The position numbers and the translations under genes were made by a program. From Pseudonocardia kunmingensis (GTDB lineage Bacteria; Actinomycetota; Actinomycetes; Mycobacteriales; Pseudonocardiaceae), in the NCBI RefSeq assembly GCF_006716445.1, contig NZ_VFPA01000007.1, positions 248,001 through 312,000 of the forward strand: a stretch of DNA of 64,000 nucleotides, given 5' to 3'. Each line of letters opens with the position of its first letter. Within the stretch, counting starts at the first letter, position 1. Of the stretch, positions 40,193 through 48,779 are shown one piece after another. The notes under the pieces are model-generated. The model was given only the letters and a program-made list of their open reading frames with translations, made no database searches and was not told where the DNA came from.

Positions 40193-41018
40193 ACGCGGGA
40201 CCGGGTTCCGGTGGGGGACCCTTTGTCATGTTGATGCCCTCTGCCGGGGTGTTCGCCTCCGGGTCGATCGCGGGCGTCGGGTCGGCGGGGCGCCTGCCCA
40301 GGAATGTGTGCACGATGTGCTGCTGCCAGCCGGGCACGGTCTGCACGCGCAGGTCCTCGAACCCGGCGGCGGCCAGGCGCTCGGTGAGCGCCGTGACGCC
40401 GTCGAAGCGCAGCGCGCTGCGCCACAGGTAGCGGTAGAGGTCACCCGAGCCGGCGCGCAGGCGTCCCATCGGGATGATCACGCCCCAGCAGACGGCCGTC
40501 CAGACGATGCGGCTGCGCAGCGAGTCGCGCACCGAGTACTCGTGGATCGCGATGGGCGCCCCGGGGCGCAGCAGGCGGTGGAACTGGCGCAACGCGGCGT
40601 CCTTGTGCACGAGGTTGCGCAGCAGGTATGCGGCCAGTATCCCGTCGAAGGGACCGACGATGCCGCTCATCGCCAGGTTCTCGGCGTTGCCGTGCACGAA
40701 CCGGACGCCCCGCGGCCAGGTCTTGCGCTGCGCCTGCCCGATCATCTCGGTGGACGCGTCGACGGCGATGATCTGCGCTTCGGGGGCGGCGTCGAGCAGC
40801 GCGGCGGTGGACGCCCCGGTGCCGCACCCGACGTCCAGCAGGCGCAGGCCTGCGCCGCGGTCGGGCAGCCCCATCCGCTTCGCCGACAACCGCAGGTGCT
40901 CGTGGTAACCCGGGTTGGACCCGACGAGCTTGTCGTAGCTACGGGCGTGCGCGTCGAACGAGCGTGCCACCCCGCCACGCTCGATCGGTCCGGGTTTCGA
41001 CGGAGTCACACACCGCAT
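40191..41018 (-). CDS. Class I SAM-dependent methyltransferase (UbiE-like)
   Basis: A 275-residue methyltransferase: motif I LLDVGCGTGASTAALLDAAP near residue 60, acidic residue in IIAVDAST, VHGNAENLAM as motif II, and LLRPGAPIAIHEYSVRDS as post-motif. The N-terminal FDAHARSYDKLVGSNPGYHEHLRL is typical of UbiE/carotenoid-type enzymes. The C-terminal 25 residues are Pro-rich and probably not part of the fold; the stop codon lies in the hairpin repeat. The substrate is unknown. Partnership with the DUF5914 Rieske protein in a terpenoid pathway is speculative. Confidence 0.88.
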   Translation of the reverse strand: MRCVTPSKPGPIERGGVARSFDAHARSYDKLVGSNPGYHEHLRLSAKRMGLPDRGAGLRLLDVGCGTGASTAALLDAAPEAQIIAVDASTEMIGQAQRKTWPRGVRFVHGNAENLAMSGIVGPFDGILAAYLLRNLVHKDAALRQFHRLLRPGAPIAIHEYSVRDSLRSRIVWTAVCWGVIIPMGRLRAGSGDLYRYLWRSALRFDGVTALTERLAAAGFEDLRVQTVPGWQQHIVHTFLGRRPADPTPAIDPEANTPAEGINMTKGPPPEPGPA

Positions 41019-41065
41019 CCTGACGCATCCGCGGCCTCCCGTCGCGTGCCCGTACGCTGAACCGG

Positions 41066-41713
41066 GTGGTCCGGGCGTTGGCGGTGAGCGACGAGGTGTC
41101 GGCAGGCCTGCCCGCGGGCGGCGCCCGCCGGTGGGGTGTCGACCTCGTCATCGGCGCGGGTGACCTCCCGTTCGACTACCTGGCGGAGATCTCCGACAGC
41201 GTCGACCGACCGGGTGTCCTCGTCCCCGGCAACCACGATCCCGACATCTCCGGCTACTCCCAGCGCTCCGGGCTGTGGCTGCGCGCGGGCATGCCCGCGT
41301 CCTGGCCCGGCCCGGCCGGTTTCACCGACGCCGACGGACGCGTCGTGGACGTGGCCGGGCTGCGGTTCGCCGGGCTCGGCGGGTGCGTGCGCTACCGGCC
41401 CGGCCCGAACCAGTGGACGCAGGCGCAGCAGGCGCGGCGGGCCCGGCGGCTGGTGCGCGCGGCGCGGCGCCGTACCCGGGCCGACGGCAGGCCCGTCGAC
41501 GTCCTGCTCACCCACGCCCCACCACGGCACTGCGGGGATCGCGCCGACCCGCCGCACCACGGCTTCGAGTGCCTGCACGACGTGGTCGCCGCGCTGCGCC
41601 CGCGGCTGCTGGTGCACGGCCACATCCATCCCCACGGCGAGGCGGTTCCGGACCGGATGATCGGGAACACCCGGGTCGTGAACGTCGTGGGCCGGCGCGT
41701 CCTGGAGCTCTAG
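41066..41713 (+). CDS. Metallophosphoesterase
   Basis: A 215-residue calcineurin-like phosphoesterase. Motifs: DLVIGAGDLPFDYL, VPGNHDPD, LLTHAPPRHCGD, and HGHIHPHGE. The first motif, normally DxH, reads ALAVSDEVSAG (Asp then Glu-Val), a form I recall in this actinobacterial subfamily. The start is GTG 41066. It ends in TAGTG, sharing one base with the next gene's GTG, so the two are coupled. Confidence 0.9.
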   Translation: MVRALAVSDEVSAGLPAGGARRWGVDLVIGAGDLPFDYLAEISDSVDRPGVLVPGNHDPDISGYSQRSGLWLRAGMPASWPGPAGFTDADGRVVDVAGLRFAGLGGCVRYRPGPNQWTQAQQARRARRLVRAARRRTRADGRPVDVLLTHAPPRHCGDRADPPHHGFECLHDVVAALRPRLLVHGHIHPHGEAVPDRMIGNTRVVNVVGRRVLEL

Positions 41714-42555
41714 TGGCGGACACGGGGTTCCCCGCCGCCGACGCGGAGCACGACTTCCTGCGGATCCGGCGCAAGCAGGTGCTCTCGCGGCTGGCGGGCT
41801 GGCTGCGTCGCGAACCGGACGACGTCTCCGAGGTGCTGCCGTTCGACGAGGTCGTGGCCGCTCTGGGCCAGACCGGCGAGCGGCGGCGGGGGCTGCAGGT
41901 GATCCCGCTGGACTCGATCGTGGGCAGCGTCGACCGCACCCGCGACTTCGACCGCTGGTTCCGCCCCCGCTCGGGCCGCAGCCGGGAGCGGTGGGAGCGG
42001 CTGGCCCGGGCGCAGCGCCGAGGCGAGGCCATCCCGCCGATCGACGTCTACCGGGTGGGCGACCTGCACTTCGTCCGCGACGGCCACCACCGCGTCTCCG
42101 TGGCGCACGCGCTCGGGTTCCGCTCGATCGACGCCTACGTCACCGAGGTCACCACGAAGATCGACGCCACCGGCATCGCGCGCCGCGGCGACCTCATCAC
42201 CAAGGACCTGCGGCGGGTGTTCCTCGACCGGGTGCCGTTGCCCGGCCCGGCGCTGGCGACGATCCTCGTCACCCGCGCCTGGTCCTACGCCGTGCTCAGC
42301 GAGGTCGTCGAGGCGTGGGGGTTCCGGCTCATGCAGCAGGAGGGGCGCTTCCTCGACCGCCCGACGGTGGCGCGCCGCTGGTACGCCGAGGAGTTCCGGC
42401 CGGTCGTGCGGATGCTCGCGCAGGCCGACCTCATCGGCGACCGCACCGAGGCCGAGGCCTACCTGCACCTCGCCGGGCAGCGCTACCGCCTGATGCGCAC
42501 CCACCGCTGGGACGACGAGGTGATCGACCGCCTGCGCAGCGATCCCGGTCAGTGA
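41713..42555 (+). CDS. ParB-nuclease-like domain protein
   Basis: A 280-residue protein with the ParB/Srx-like core: VIPLDSIVGSVDRTRDFDRWFRPRSG, AIPPIDVYRVGDLHFVRDGHHRVSVAHALG (residues about 109-138). The rest is helical (EVVEAWGFRLMQQEGRFLDRPTVARRWYAEEFRPVVRML). It is not a chromosomal ParB: the helix-turn-helix part is missing. In other actinobacteria it also follows a metallophosphoesterase gene. The function is unknown; a kinase-like or nuclease role has been proposed for such domains generally. Confidence 0.82.
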   Translation: MADTGFPAADAEHDFLRIRRKQVLSRLAGWLRREPDDVSEVLPFDEVVAALGQTGERRRGLQVIPLDSIVGSVDRTRDFDRWFRPRSGRSRERWERLARAQRRGEAIPPIDVYRVGDLHFVRDGHHRVSVAHALGFRSIDAYVTEVTTKIDATGIARRGDLITKDLRRVFLDRVPLPGPALATILVTRAWSYAVLSEVVEAWGFRLMQQEGRFLDRPTVARRWYAEEFRPVVRMLAQADLIGDRTEAEAYLHLAGQRYRLMRTHRWDDEVIDRLRSDPGQ

Positions 42556-42956
42556 TCACCGGGCACGGGGAACACCCGGCGCATCGCCGCGGCCCCCTCC
42601 TCGACCAGTGCGTTCACGGCGGGCGCCACCTCGTCGGGCAGCAGGTCGGTGACCCAGACCAGCCGGCATCCCGCCTCGGCGGGGAGCACCTGCATCGACG
42701 CCTGGTGGTGGGCGAACGGGAACGGGCTCTCCGCGACCGCGTAGACGAGGCGCCGCTCCTCGGGCTCGACGGCCACCAACGTCTCGCGGACGACCGGTCC
42801 GGCGGCGAACGTCACCACGCGCCCCCCTGGACCCGGGCGGGAGTCGACGAGGACGCCGGGGCAGAGCCGCTGGTGCACGGCGGTGAAGTCGCGCAGGGCC
42901 TCCCATACGTCGGCGGCGTCCGCTCCGAGCACGACGTCCTTGCGCACGGTCGCCAC
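42549..42956 (-). CDS. SRPBCC-family protein
   Basis: A 135-residue START-like (SRPBCC) protein: VRKDVVLGADAADVWEALRDFTAVHQRLCPGVLVDSRPG, with the beta-strand pattern VYAVAESPFPFAHHQASMQVLPAEAGCRLVWVTDLLPDEVAP. These bind hydrophobic ligands. GTG 42956 is one base after the VOC-gene stop, so both come from one mRNA. The 3' end overlaps the convergent ParB-like gene by seven bases. Confidence 0.83.
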   Translation of the reverse strand: MATVRKDVVLGADAADVWEALRDFTAVHQRLCPGVLVDSRPGPGGRVVTFAAGPVVRETLVAVEPEERRLVYAVAESPFPFAHHQASMQVLPAEAGCRLVWVTDLLPDEVAPAVNALVEEGAAAMRRVFPVPGDH

Positions 42957-42957
42957 G

Positions 42958-43329
42958 TCAGACCTCCGCCGCGATGCAGCAGGGGTGGCCCTCCGGGTCC
43001 AACAGCACGATCCACTCGCCGCCACCCGGCTGGAAATCCGGCACCCGGGCACCGAGCTCGACGAGCCGTGCGCGGGCAGCGTCGAGGTCCGGCACCGCGA
43101 CGTCGAGGTGCAGTCGTCGTCCCCCGTGCGGCCACGCGGGTGGGCCCCCGTCGGCCACGACCTGGAACGCGAGTGCCACCCCGTCGGCGGCGAGGGCCAC
43201 GTAATCGTCACCGCTCTCGGTGATCTCACCGCCGAGAACGCTGCGGTAGAACTCGGCCAGGGCGGCCGGCCGTTCGCTGTCGAGCACGACCGCCTGGACG
43301 CGGCCTGGGGATGTGTGGTTCGTCGTCAT
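42958..43329 (-). CDS. VOC-family protein (glyoxalase/bleomycin-resistance fold)
   Basis: A 123-residue protein of two beta-alpha-beta-beta-beta modules: VLDSERPAALAEFYRSVLGGEI, LHLDVAVPDLDAARARLVELGARV, and WIVLLDPEGHPCCIAAEV at the end. Possible metal ligands are the His of RLHLDV and of EGHPCC. It lies in an operon with the SRPBCC gene and is divergent from the AraC regulator, which probably controls it. Confidence 0.87.
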   Translation of the reverse strand: MTTNHTSPGRVQAVVLDSERPAALAEFYRSVLGGEITESGDDYVALAADGVALAFQVVADGGPPAWPHGGRRLHLDVAVPDLDAARARLVELGARVPDFQPGGGEWIVLLDPEGHPCCIAAEV

Positions 43330-43417
43330 GGCGCCTACGCTGCCCGCCGCGGCCGCGCCGGTCTTGATGATCCTTGCGCCCCGGGAACCGTCGGTGTGCC
43401 GCCGTAGCCTGCGGCGC

Positions 43418-44251
43418 ATGCTCTCCGCGGTCACGCTCGCCGATGGTGGCTCCTTCACGCTCACCGCCGTGGCGTGCGCCCAGGAGCACCGCGATTGGTC
43501 CGAGGTCGAGGTCCAGCAGGACGTCCGGCTGGTCCTGGTCCGGCGGGGGCGGTTCCGGCGGCAGGCCGACGGGCTACTCACCGATGTCGACCCCACCGTG
43601 GCCTACCTCGGCTCACCCGGCGAGGAGGAGAGGTTCGCCCATCCCACAGGGGGCGACCGGTGCACCTCGATCAGCATCGTGCCGACCCTCTGGCGCACGC
43701 TCGCCGGCGAGCAGGCCGCACCCGTGCAGGCAGGGGTGTACGTCGACGCCCGGCTGGAGCTGGCTCACCGGCGCCTCCTCGCTGCGGCGCGAACCGGCGA
43801 CACCGCTTTCGAAGTGGCCGAGGAGTTGCTCGGCATGATCGCTTCGACGGTCGCCCGGGTCGTCGACCGGACCACGCCCGCCGCCGGGGCGGCTCGCGCC
43901 GGGCGCGCGGCGCTCGTTGCACGGGCCCGGGAGGCGATCGTCGCCGGGCACCCCGCAGCCGAGGGACTGCTCCCCCTCGCCGCGCTGCTCGGCGTGTCGC
44001 CATACCGGCTGAGCAGGGCGTTCACGGCCGATCTCGGGGTATCGCTCACCTGGTACCGCAATCGGGTGCGCGTGGGGCAGGCGCTCGGGCGTCTGGCGGA
44101 CGGCGAGGACAGCCTGGCCGTGCTCGCCGCCGACCTCGGCTTCGCCGACCAGGCCCACTTCACCCGCACGATCCGCGCCCATCTGGGACACACGCCCACA
44201 GCCGTGCGCCGGCTGCTGCATGCGCGGCAGCCGGCGCAGGCTCGCGGCTAG
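43418..44251 (+). CDS. AraC-family transcriptional regulator
   Basis: A 277-residue regulator with an N-terminal cupin-like sensing part (VRLVLVRRGRFRRQADGLLTDVDPTVAYLGSPGEEERFAHP) and a C-terminal double helix-turn-helix: LLPLAALLGVSPYRLSRAFTADLGVSLTWYRNRVRV followed by DSLAVLAADLGFADQAHFTRTIRAHLGHTP. ATG 43418 was chosen for the MLSAVTLADGG start; an upstream ATG would overlap the VOC promoter. It is convergent with sugC (4-base overlap) and divergent from the VOC/SRPBCC operon. Confidence 0.9.
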   Translation: MLSAVTLADGGSFTLTAVACAQEHRDWSEVEVQQDVRLVLVRRGRFRRQADGLLTDVDPTVAYLGSPGEEERFAHPTGGDRCTSISIVPTLWRTLAGEQAAPVQAGVYVDARLELAHRRLLAAARTGDTAFEVAEELLGMIASTVARVVDRTTPAAGAARAGRAALVARAREAIVAGHPAAEGLLPLAALLGVSPYRLSRAFTADLGVSLTWYRNRVRVGQALGRLADGEDSLAVLAADLGFADQAHFTRTIRAHLGHTPTAVRRLLHARQPAQARG

Positions 44252-45456
44252 CGGGCGGCCGCGGCGGGAGCCGCCTCCCGCGCCGTGAGGTTCCGACCGC
44301 TCGAGGGGTCGAACACCTGGATCTTGCCGGTGTCCACCCACACCTCGGAGCGCTCGCCCTCGCGCACCCCGGACTCCGCCGACAGGCGGGTGACCAGCGT
44401 CCCCGAGTCGCCGCCGGGCACGTCCGCGGTGCCGGCGTCGGCGGCCAGGTCGGCCAGGTCGTCGGACATGGCCTGCTCGCCCTCCACGCTGAAGTAGGCG
44501 AACTTGTCCGACCCCATCGACTCCAGCACGTCGACCTGCGCGGTGAACAGGGCGCCCCGGGACTTCTGGTGCTCCTCCACGAGCGCGGCGTCCTCGAAGT
44601 GCTCCGGCCGGATGCCGATGATCACCTCGCGGGGCGCGTCGCCGCCCTCGAGGGCGCGGCGCAGCTCGTCGGAGAGCGGCAGGTCGCCCAGCGGGGTGCG
44701 GAACGTCCCCTCCTCCGCCTTCGCCGGCAGGAAGTTCATGGCGGGCGAGCCGATGAACCCGGCGACGAACAGGTTGGCCGGGGTGTCGTAGAGGACCTCG
44801 GGCGAGCCGATCTGCTGGATCTTCCCGCCGCGCATCACGACGATGCGGTCGCCCAGCGTCATGGCCTCGGTCTGGTCGTGGGTGACGTAGACCGTGGTGG
44901 TCTGCAGCCGCTGCTGCAGCTTCGACACCATCGTGCGCATCTGCACGCGCAGCTTGGCGTCGAGGTTGGACAGCGGCTCGTCCATGAGGAACGCCTTGGG
45001 GCTGCGGACGATCGCGCGTCCCATCGCCACCCGCTGCCGCTGGCCGCCGGACATGTTGGCCGGCTTGCGGTCCAGGTGCTGGGTGAGGTCGAGGATCTTC
45101 GCCGCGTCCTCGACCTTGCGGTTGATCTCCGCCTTGTCGACCTTGGCGAGCTTGAGCGGGAAGCCCATGTTCTCCCGCACCGTCATGTGCGGGTAGAGCG
45201 CGTAGGACTGGAACACCATCGCGATGTCGCGGTCCTTCGGCGCCTTCTCGTTGACGCGCTCGCCGCCGATGCGCAGCTCGCCGTCCGAGATGTCCTCGAG
45301 CCCGGCGATCATGTTGAGCGTCGTCGACTTCCCGCAGCCGGACGGGCCGACCAGGATGATGAACTCGCCGTCGGCGATCTCGAAGTTCGCGTCGTCCACG
45401 CCGACGGTTCCGTCGGGGTAGCGCTTGGTGATGTGGTCCAGGACGATGTCAGCCAT
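44248..45456 (-). CDS. sugC: Trehalose ABC importer, ATPase subunit SugC
   Basis: A 402-residue ABC ATPase of the MalK/UgpC type. Walker A GPSGCGKST, Q-loop VFQSYALYPHM, signature MSGGQRQRVAMGRA, Walker B AFLMDEPLSNLD, and switch His in YVTHDQ. The C-terminal TOBE-type regulatory region includes VIIGIRPEHFEDA. It energises the SugAB permease. The order lpqY-sugA-sugB-sugC is exactly that of the mycobacterial trehalose recycler, which supports this substrate over maltose or glycerol phosphate. Family MsiK proteins can serve several importers; with a full set here a dedicated role is likelier. Confidence 0.9.
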   Translation of the reverse strand: MADIVLDHITKRYPDGTVGVDDANFEIADGEFIILVGPSGCGKSTTLNMIAGLEDISDGELRIGGERVNEKAPKDRDIAMVFQSYALYPHMTVRENMGFPLKLAKVDKAEINRKVEDAAKILDLTQHLDRKPANMSGGQRQRVAMGRAIVRSPKAFLMDEPLSNLDAKLRVQMRTMVSKLQQRLQTTTVYVTHDQTEAMTLGDRIVVMRGGKIQQIGSPEVLYDTPANLFVAGFIGSPAMNFLPAKAEEGTFRTPLGDLPLSDELRRALEGGDAPREVIIGIRPEHFEDAALVEEHQKSRGALFTAQVDVLESMGSDKFAYFSVEGEQAMSDDLADLAADAGTADVPGGDSGTLVTRLSAESGVREGERSEVWVDTGKIQVFDPSSGRNLTAREAAPAAAAR

Positions 45457-45460
45457 TGGT

Positions 45461-46306
45461 TCAGCCCTTCACTGCGCCGGAGGTCAGGCCGGCGACGATG
45501 CGCCGCTGGAAGAACAGCACGAAGATGATGATGGGAATCGTGAGCAGCACGGCGGCCGCGGCGATCGAGCCGGTCGGCTCGGCGAACTCGCTCGCCCCGG
45601 TGAAGTTCGCGATCGCGACGGGAGCCGTCTGCGAACGCTCGGTCGAGGTCAACGAGATCGCGAAGAGGAAGTCGTTCCAGCAGAAGATGAACACGAGGAT
45701 GGCCGTCGTGAACACGCCGGGCGCGGCCAGCGGCACGATCACCGAGCGGAACGCCTGCAACGGCGTGGCGCCGTCCATCTTCGCGGCCTTCTCCAACTCC
45801 CACGGGATCTCGCGGAAGAACGCCGAGAGCGTGTAGATCGCCAGCGGCAGCGAGAACGTGATGTAGGGCAGGATCAGGCCCGGCCAGGTGTCGAACAGCC
45901 CGATGCTGCGCTCGATGTCGAACAGCGGGCTCACCAGCGAGATCGGCGGGAACATCGCGATCAGCAGCGAGACGCCCACCAGCAGGCCCTTGCCGGGGAA
46001 CCGCAGCCGGGCGATCGCGTAGGCCGCCATCGTGCCGATGACGACGGCGAGCACGGTGGCGATGATCGCGATCCCGATCGAGTTGATCAGGGCGCTGGTG
46101 AACAGGCTGACCCCGAACACCTGCGTGTAGTTCTCGAGCGTCCACTCGCGCGGGATGAAGTTGCCGTCGGTGATGCTGCTCGCCGGCTTGAACGACAGGC
46201 TGACGATCCACAGCACCGGCACGAGGGCGTAGATCAGCACGAGGGCGTTGGCCACCGCCCACTTGCTCTTCCCCGCGGTGCCGGTGGTGCCGGGTTGACC
46301 CGCCAT
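45461..46306 (-). CDS. sugB: Trehalose ABC importer, permease subunit SugB
   Basis: A 281-residue MalG-type permease with six membrane helices. The EAA loop, which contacts the ATPase, is REIPWELEKAAKMDGATPLQAFRSVIVPLAAPG near residues 170-202. The N-terminal SKWAVANALVLIYALVPVLWIVSLSFK and the NFIPREWTLENYTQVF segment are typical of the family. It starts one base after the sugA stop codon and ends four bases before sugC, so the operon is tightly packed. Confidence 0.92.
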   Translation of the reverse strand: MAGQPGTTGTAGKSKWAVANALVLIYALVPVLWIVSLSFKPASSITDGNFIPREWTLENYTQVFGVSLFTSALINSIGIAIIATVLAVVIGTMAAYAIARLRFPGKGLLVGVSLLIAMFPPISLVSPLFDIERSIGLFDTWPGLILPYITFSLPLAIYTLSAFFREIPWELEKAAKMDGATPLQAFRSVIVPLAAPGVFTTAILVFIFCWNDFLFAISLTSTERSQTAPVAIANFTGASEFAEPTGSIAAAAVLLTIPIIIFVLFFQRRIVAGLTSGAVKG

Positions 46307-46307
46307 G

Positions 46308-47270
46308 TCAGCGCCTCCCCTCGGTGTCCGAGCCCGGCGCCGCGGCGCCGAACAGCTTGATGAAGATGAAGGCGATCAGTGCGACGGAGATGAAGATGAG
46401 CACGCTGATCGCCGACCCGATGCCGAGGTTGAACGCCCGGAACAGGTTGTTGTAGCCCAGCATCGAGACCGAGCCGGTGCCGTTCGAGCCGCCGGTCAGG
46501 ATGTAGATGTTGTCGAAGATGCGGAACGCGTCGAGCGTGCGGAACAGCAGCGCCACGAGGATCGCGGGCTTCATCATCGGCAGGATGATCTGCGTGAGCC
46601 GCTCCCACGGCCCCGCGCCGTCCACCTGGGCGGCCTTGAGCAGGTCGTCGGGCACCAGCGCGAGGCCGGCCAGCAGCAGCAGCGCCATGAACGGCGTGGT
46701 CTTCCACACCTCGGCGATGATGATCAGCGTGATCGCCGATGCCTGCCCGGTGAGCGGGGCGCTGCCCTCCGAGAGCATGTTGGCCAGGTAGCCGGTGTCC
46801 GGCGTCCAGGCGAACTGCCAGCTGAACGCCGCGACGACGGTGACGATGCCGTACGGGATCAGCACCACCGTGCGGGTGAGCCCACGCCCGATGATCGTGC
46901 GGTGCATCACCAGCGCCAACGCGAGACCGAGCACGAACTCGATCGCCACCGAGATCACGGTGATCAACAGCGTGATGCCGAACGCGCTCCACCAGTACCC
47001 CGACGTCAGCACGACGATGTAGTTGGAGAGGCCGATGAACGCCTGATCGTCCGGGAAGCGCAGGTCGTAGCGCTGCAGCGACAGCCAGACGGCGTAGCCG
47101 ATGGGGTAGGCCGTGACCGCGATCATGATGATCACGGCCGGGGCGCAGAGCAGGAACGCGAGCTTGCGCTCGGCCCGCGCCCCCTCCGACAGCGGCGGCT
47201 TGCCGCGGTGCTTCGGCGCCTGCGCCGAGGTCTCGACCTCAGCGGCAGGGGCCGTGCTCGAGACGGACAT
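46308..47270 (-). CDS. sugA: Trehalose ABC importer, permease subunit SugA
   Basis: A 320-residue MalF-type permease. Six helices follow a 35-residue soluble N-terminus; the EAA loop is ALVPDDLLKAAQVDGAGPWERLTQIILPMM (about 210-240). VWLSLQRYDLRFPDDQAFIGLSNY is the usual periplasmic segment after helix 1. The ATG shares one base with the lpqY stop (TGATG), so it is translationally coupled. It pairs with SugB to form the channel. Confidence 0.92.
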   Translation of the reverse strand: MSVSSTAPAAEVETSAQAPKHRGKPPLSEGARAERKLAFLLCAPAVIIMIAVTAYPIGYAVWLSLQRYDLRFPDDQAFIGLSNYIVVLTSGYWWSAFGITLLITVISVAIEFVLGLALALVMHRTIIGRGLTRTVVLIPYGIVTVVAAFSWQFAWTPDTGYLANMLSEGSAPLTGQASAITLIIIAEVWKTTPFMALLLLAGLALVPDDLLKAAQVDGAGPWERLTQIILPMMKPAILVALLFRTLDAFRIFDNIYILTGGSNGTGSVSMLGYNNLFRAFNLGIGSAISVLIFISVALIAFIFIKLFGAAAPGSDTEGRR

Positions 47271-48628
47271 CAGGGCACCAGTCCTTCCGAGTTCACGGCC
47301 CGTTCGACCTCTTCGGCCATCCGCGGGACGATCGCGTCCGGGTTGATCTGCGCGGGCGGGTTGAGCAGGTCGGCGAGCACGATCGAGATGCTCGTGTACG
47401 CCGGGGTCTTCGGCCGCACGCTCGCGTTCTGCAGGGAGTCGCGGATGGCCTCCCACGCCGGGTACTCCTGCTGGAACGCGGGGTCGTCGTAGAGCCCGGC
47501 GAGCGTCGGCGGGACGCCGGCCTCGGTGGCGTTGGTCAGCTGGTTCTCCCGGTTGCGCAGGCACTGTGCCGCCTCGAACGCGAGGTCGGTGTCGCCGCCG
47601 GTGGTGCTGACACCGATGTTGAAGCCACCGATCGTCACGCTCGCAGGCCGGTCCGGGTCGACCCGCGGGTACGGCGCCCAGGCGAAGACGTCCACGATCC
47701 GGCGCCCGGTGTCCTCTGCGGTCGGGCGGCCCTGCTCGTCGATGAAGGTGCCGCCCCCTCCGCCGTCCGGCGGCGGGGTGTTGATCGAGGCGTTCACGAA
47801 GGGGTAGTTCACCTGGAACGCCGCCAGCCCGGCCTCCATCTGCAGGCGGCCGTCGTTCTCCTGGGCCACCGACAGCGACGGGTCGCTGGCGGGCGAGGAC
47901 GCGACGCGCTGCATGATCGACGTCGCCTGGTGGGCGGCGTCGCCGTCGTCGACGAGCACCTCGCCGTCCTCCGAGACGAGCTGGCCGCCGGCGCTGGTGA
48001 GCAGCGTGTTGAACCACACCGAGATGCCCTCGTACTGCGCGGCCTGGGTCTCGATGTAGGACGGTAGGCCCTGCTCGTGCAGCGCCTCCGACATCTGGAT
48101 CATCTCGTCCCATGTCTGCGGCGGCTGCGGCGCGAGGTCCGTGCGGTACCAGAGCAGCTGGGTGTTCGTGTTGAGCGGCGCTCCCCAGAGCTGCCCCTGG
48201 TAGCGGGCCGTCTCGAGCGGGCCCTCGAGGGTGCCCTCGGCGACCTGCGCCGCGCGGTCCTCCGGCCACGGCTCGATCCACCCGGCCTCCGCGAACTCCG
48301 CGGTCCAGGTGACGTCCATGGTCATGAGGTCGACCTCGGAGTCGCCCGCGACGAGCCGGCGGGCGAGCTGCAGCCGCTGGTCGTCCGCGGCCTTCGGCAG
48401 CGTCTGCTGCACGACCGTGTAGCGGCCGTTCGCCGCTTCGGTGCAGGCCGCGGCACCGGCCGCGTAGGCGCTGGCGCCGTCGGCCGCCGTGTAGAAGTTG
48501 ATCACTGGCGGCCCGGGCGGGGCCGAGCTGCACCCGGCCACCGCGGCGGCGGCGAGTAGCCCGCAGGCCGCCACGGCGAGCGGTCGTCCGCGTCGCCGCC
48601 GGAGCGTCGAATGGACCGGCTCCCCCAT
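47270..48628 (-). CDS. lpqY: Trehalose-binding lipoprotein LpqY
   Basis: A 452-residue substrate-binding lipoprotein: signal peptide with lipobox AVAGC (Cys 33), then NFYTAADGASAYAAGAAAC, LPKAADDQRLQLARRLVAGDSEVDLMTMDVTWTAEFAEAGW and WGAPLNTNTQLLWYRTDL, which parallel mycobacterial LpqY closely. LpqY captures trehalose released during mycolate or glycolipid metabolism and hands it to SugABC. Ribosome binding site GGACGGAG precedes the ATG. A 28-base palindrome upstream is a likely regulator site. Confidence 0.92.
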   Translation of the reverse strand: MGEPVHSTLRRRRGRPLAVAACGLLAAAAVAGCSSAPPGPPVINFYTAADGASAYAAGAAACTEAANGRYTVVQQTLPKAADDQRLQLARRLVAGDSEVDLMTMDVTWTAEFAEAGWIEPWPEDRAAQVAEGTLEGPLETARYQGQLWGAPLNTNTQLLWYRTDLAPQPPQTWDEMIQMSEALHEQGLPSYIETQAAQYEGISVWFNTLLTSAGGQLVSEDGEVLVDDGDAAHQATSIMQRVASSPASDPSLSVAQENDGRLQMEAGLAAFQVNYPFVNASINTPPPDGGGGGTFIDEQGRPTAEDTGRRIVDVFAWAPYPRVDPDRPASVTIGGFNIGVSTTGGDTDLAFEAAQCLRNRENQLTNATEAGVPPTLAGLYDDPAFQQEYPAWEAIRDSLQNASVRPKTPAYTSISIVLADLLNPPAQINPDAIVPRMAEEVERAVNSEGLVP

Positions 48629-48685
48629 GTAATTCTCCGTCCCGAGAGCGCGGACGACCAGGCGACGGCGCCCGCAGGTGTGACA

Positions 48686-48713
48686 CTGATCACGGCCAGT
48701 GGCCGGTGATCAG
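48686..48713. promoter_or_regulatory. Palindrome upstream of lpqY
   Basis: CTGATCACGGCC-AGT-GGCCGGTGATCAG is a nearly perfect inverted repeat (outer 8 bp exact, GGCC inner arms, one-base offset). It lies 58-85 bases before the lpqY ATG and also in front of nothing else, since the flanking stress-protein gene ends towards it. A sugar-responsive repressor site is the likeliest reading; the regulator is not identified. Confidence 0.5.
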
Positions 48714-48779
48714 AACCTATGCGCGTCGGGGTACCGCCGCAATCGCTGACGGGCGGAATGGGGGAACCGCAAGCCCGAT

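Noticed and set aside
38124..41018. Carotenoid gene cluster
   Set aside because: The DUF5914 Rieske protein and methyltransferase are suggestive, but no crtE, crtB, crtI or cyclase gene is in the window.
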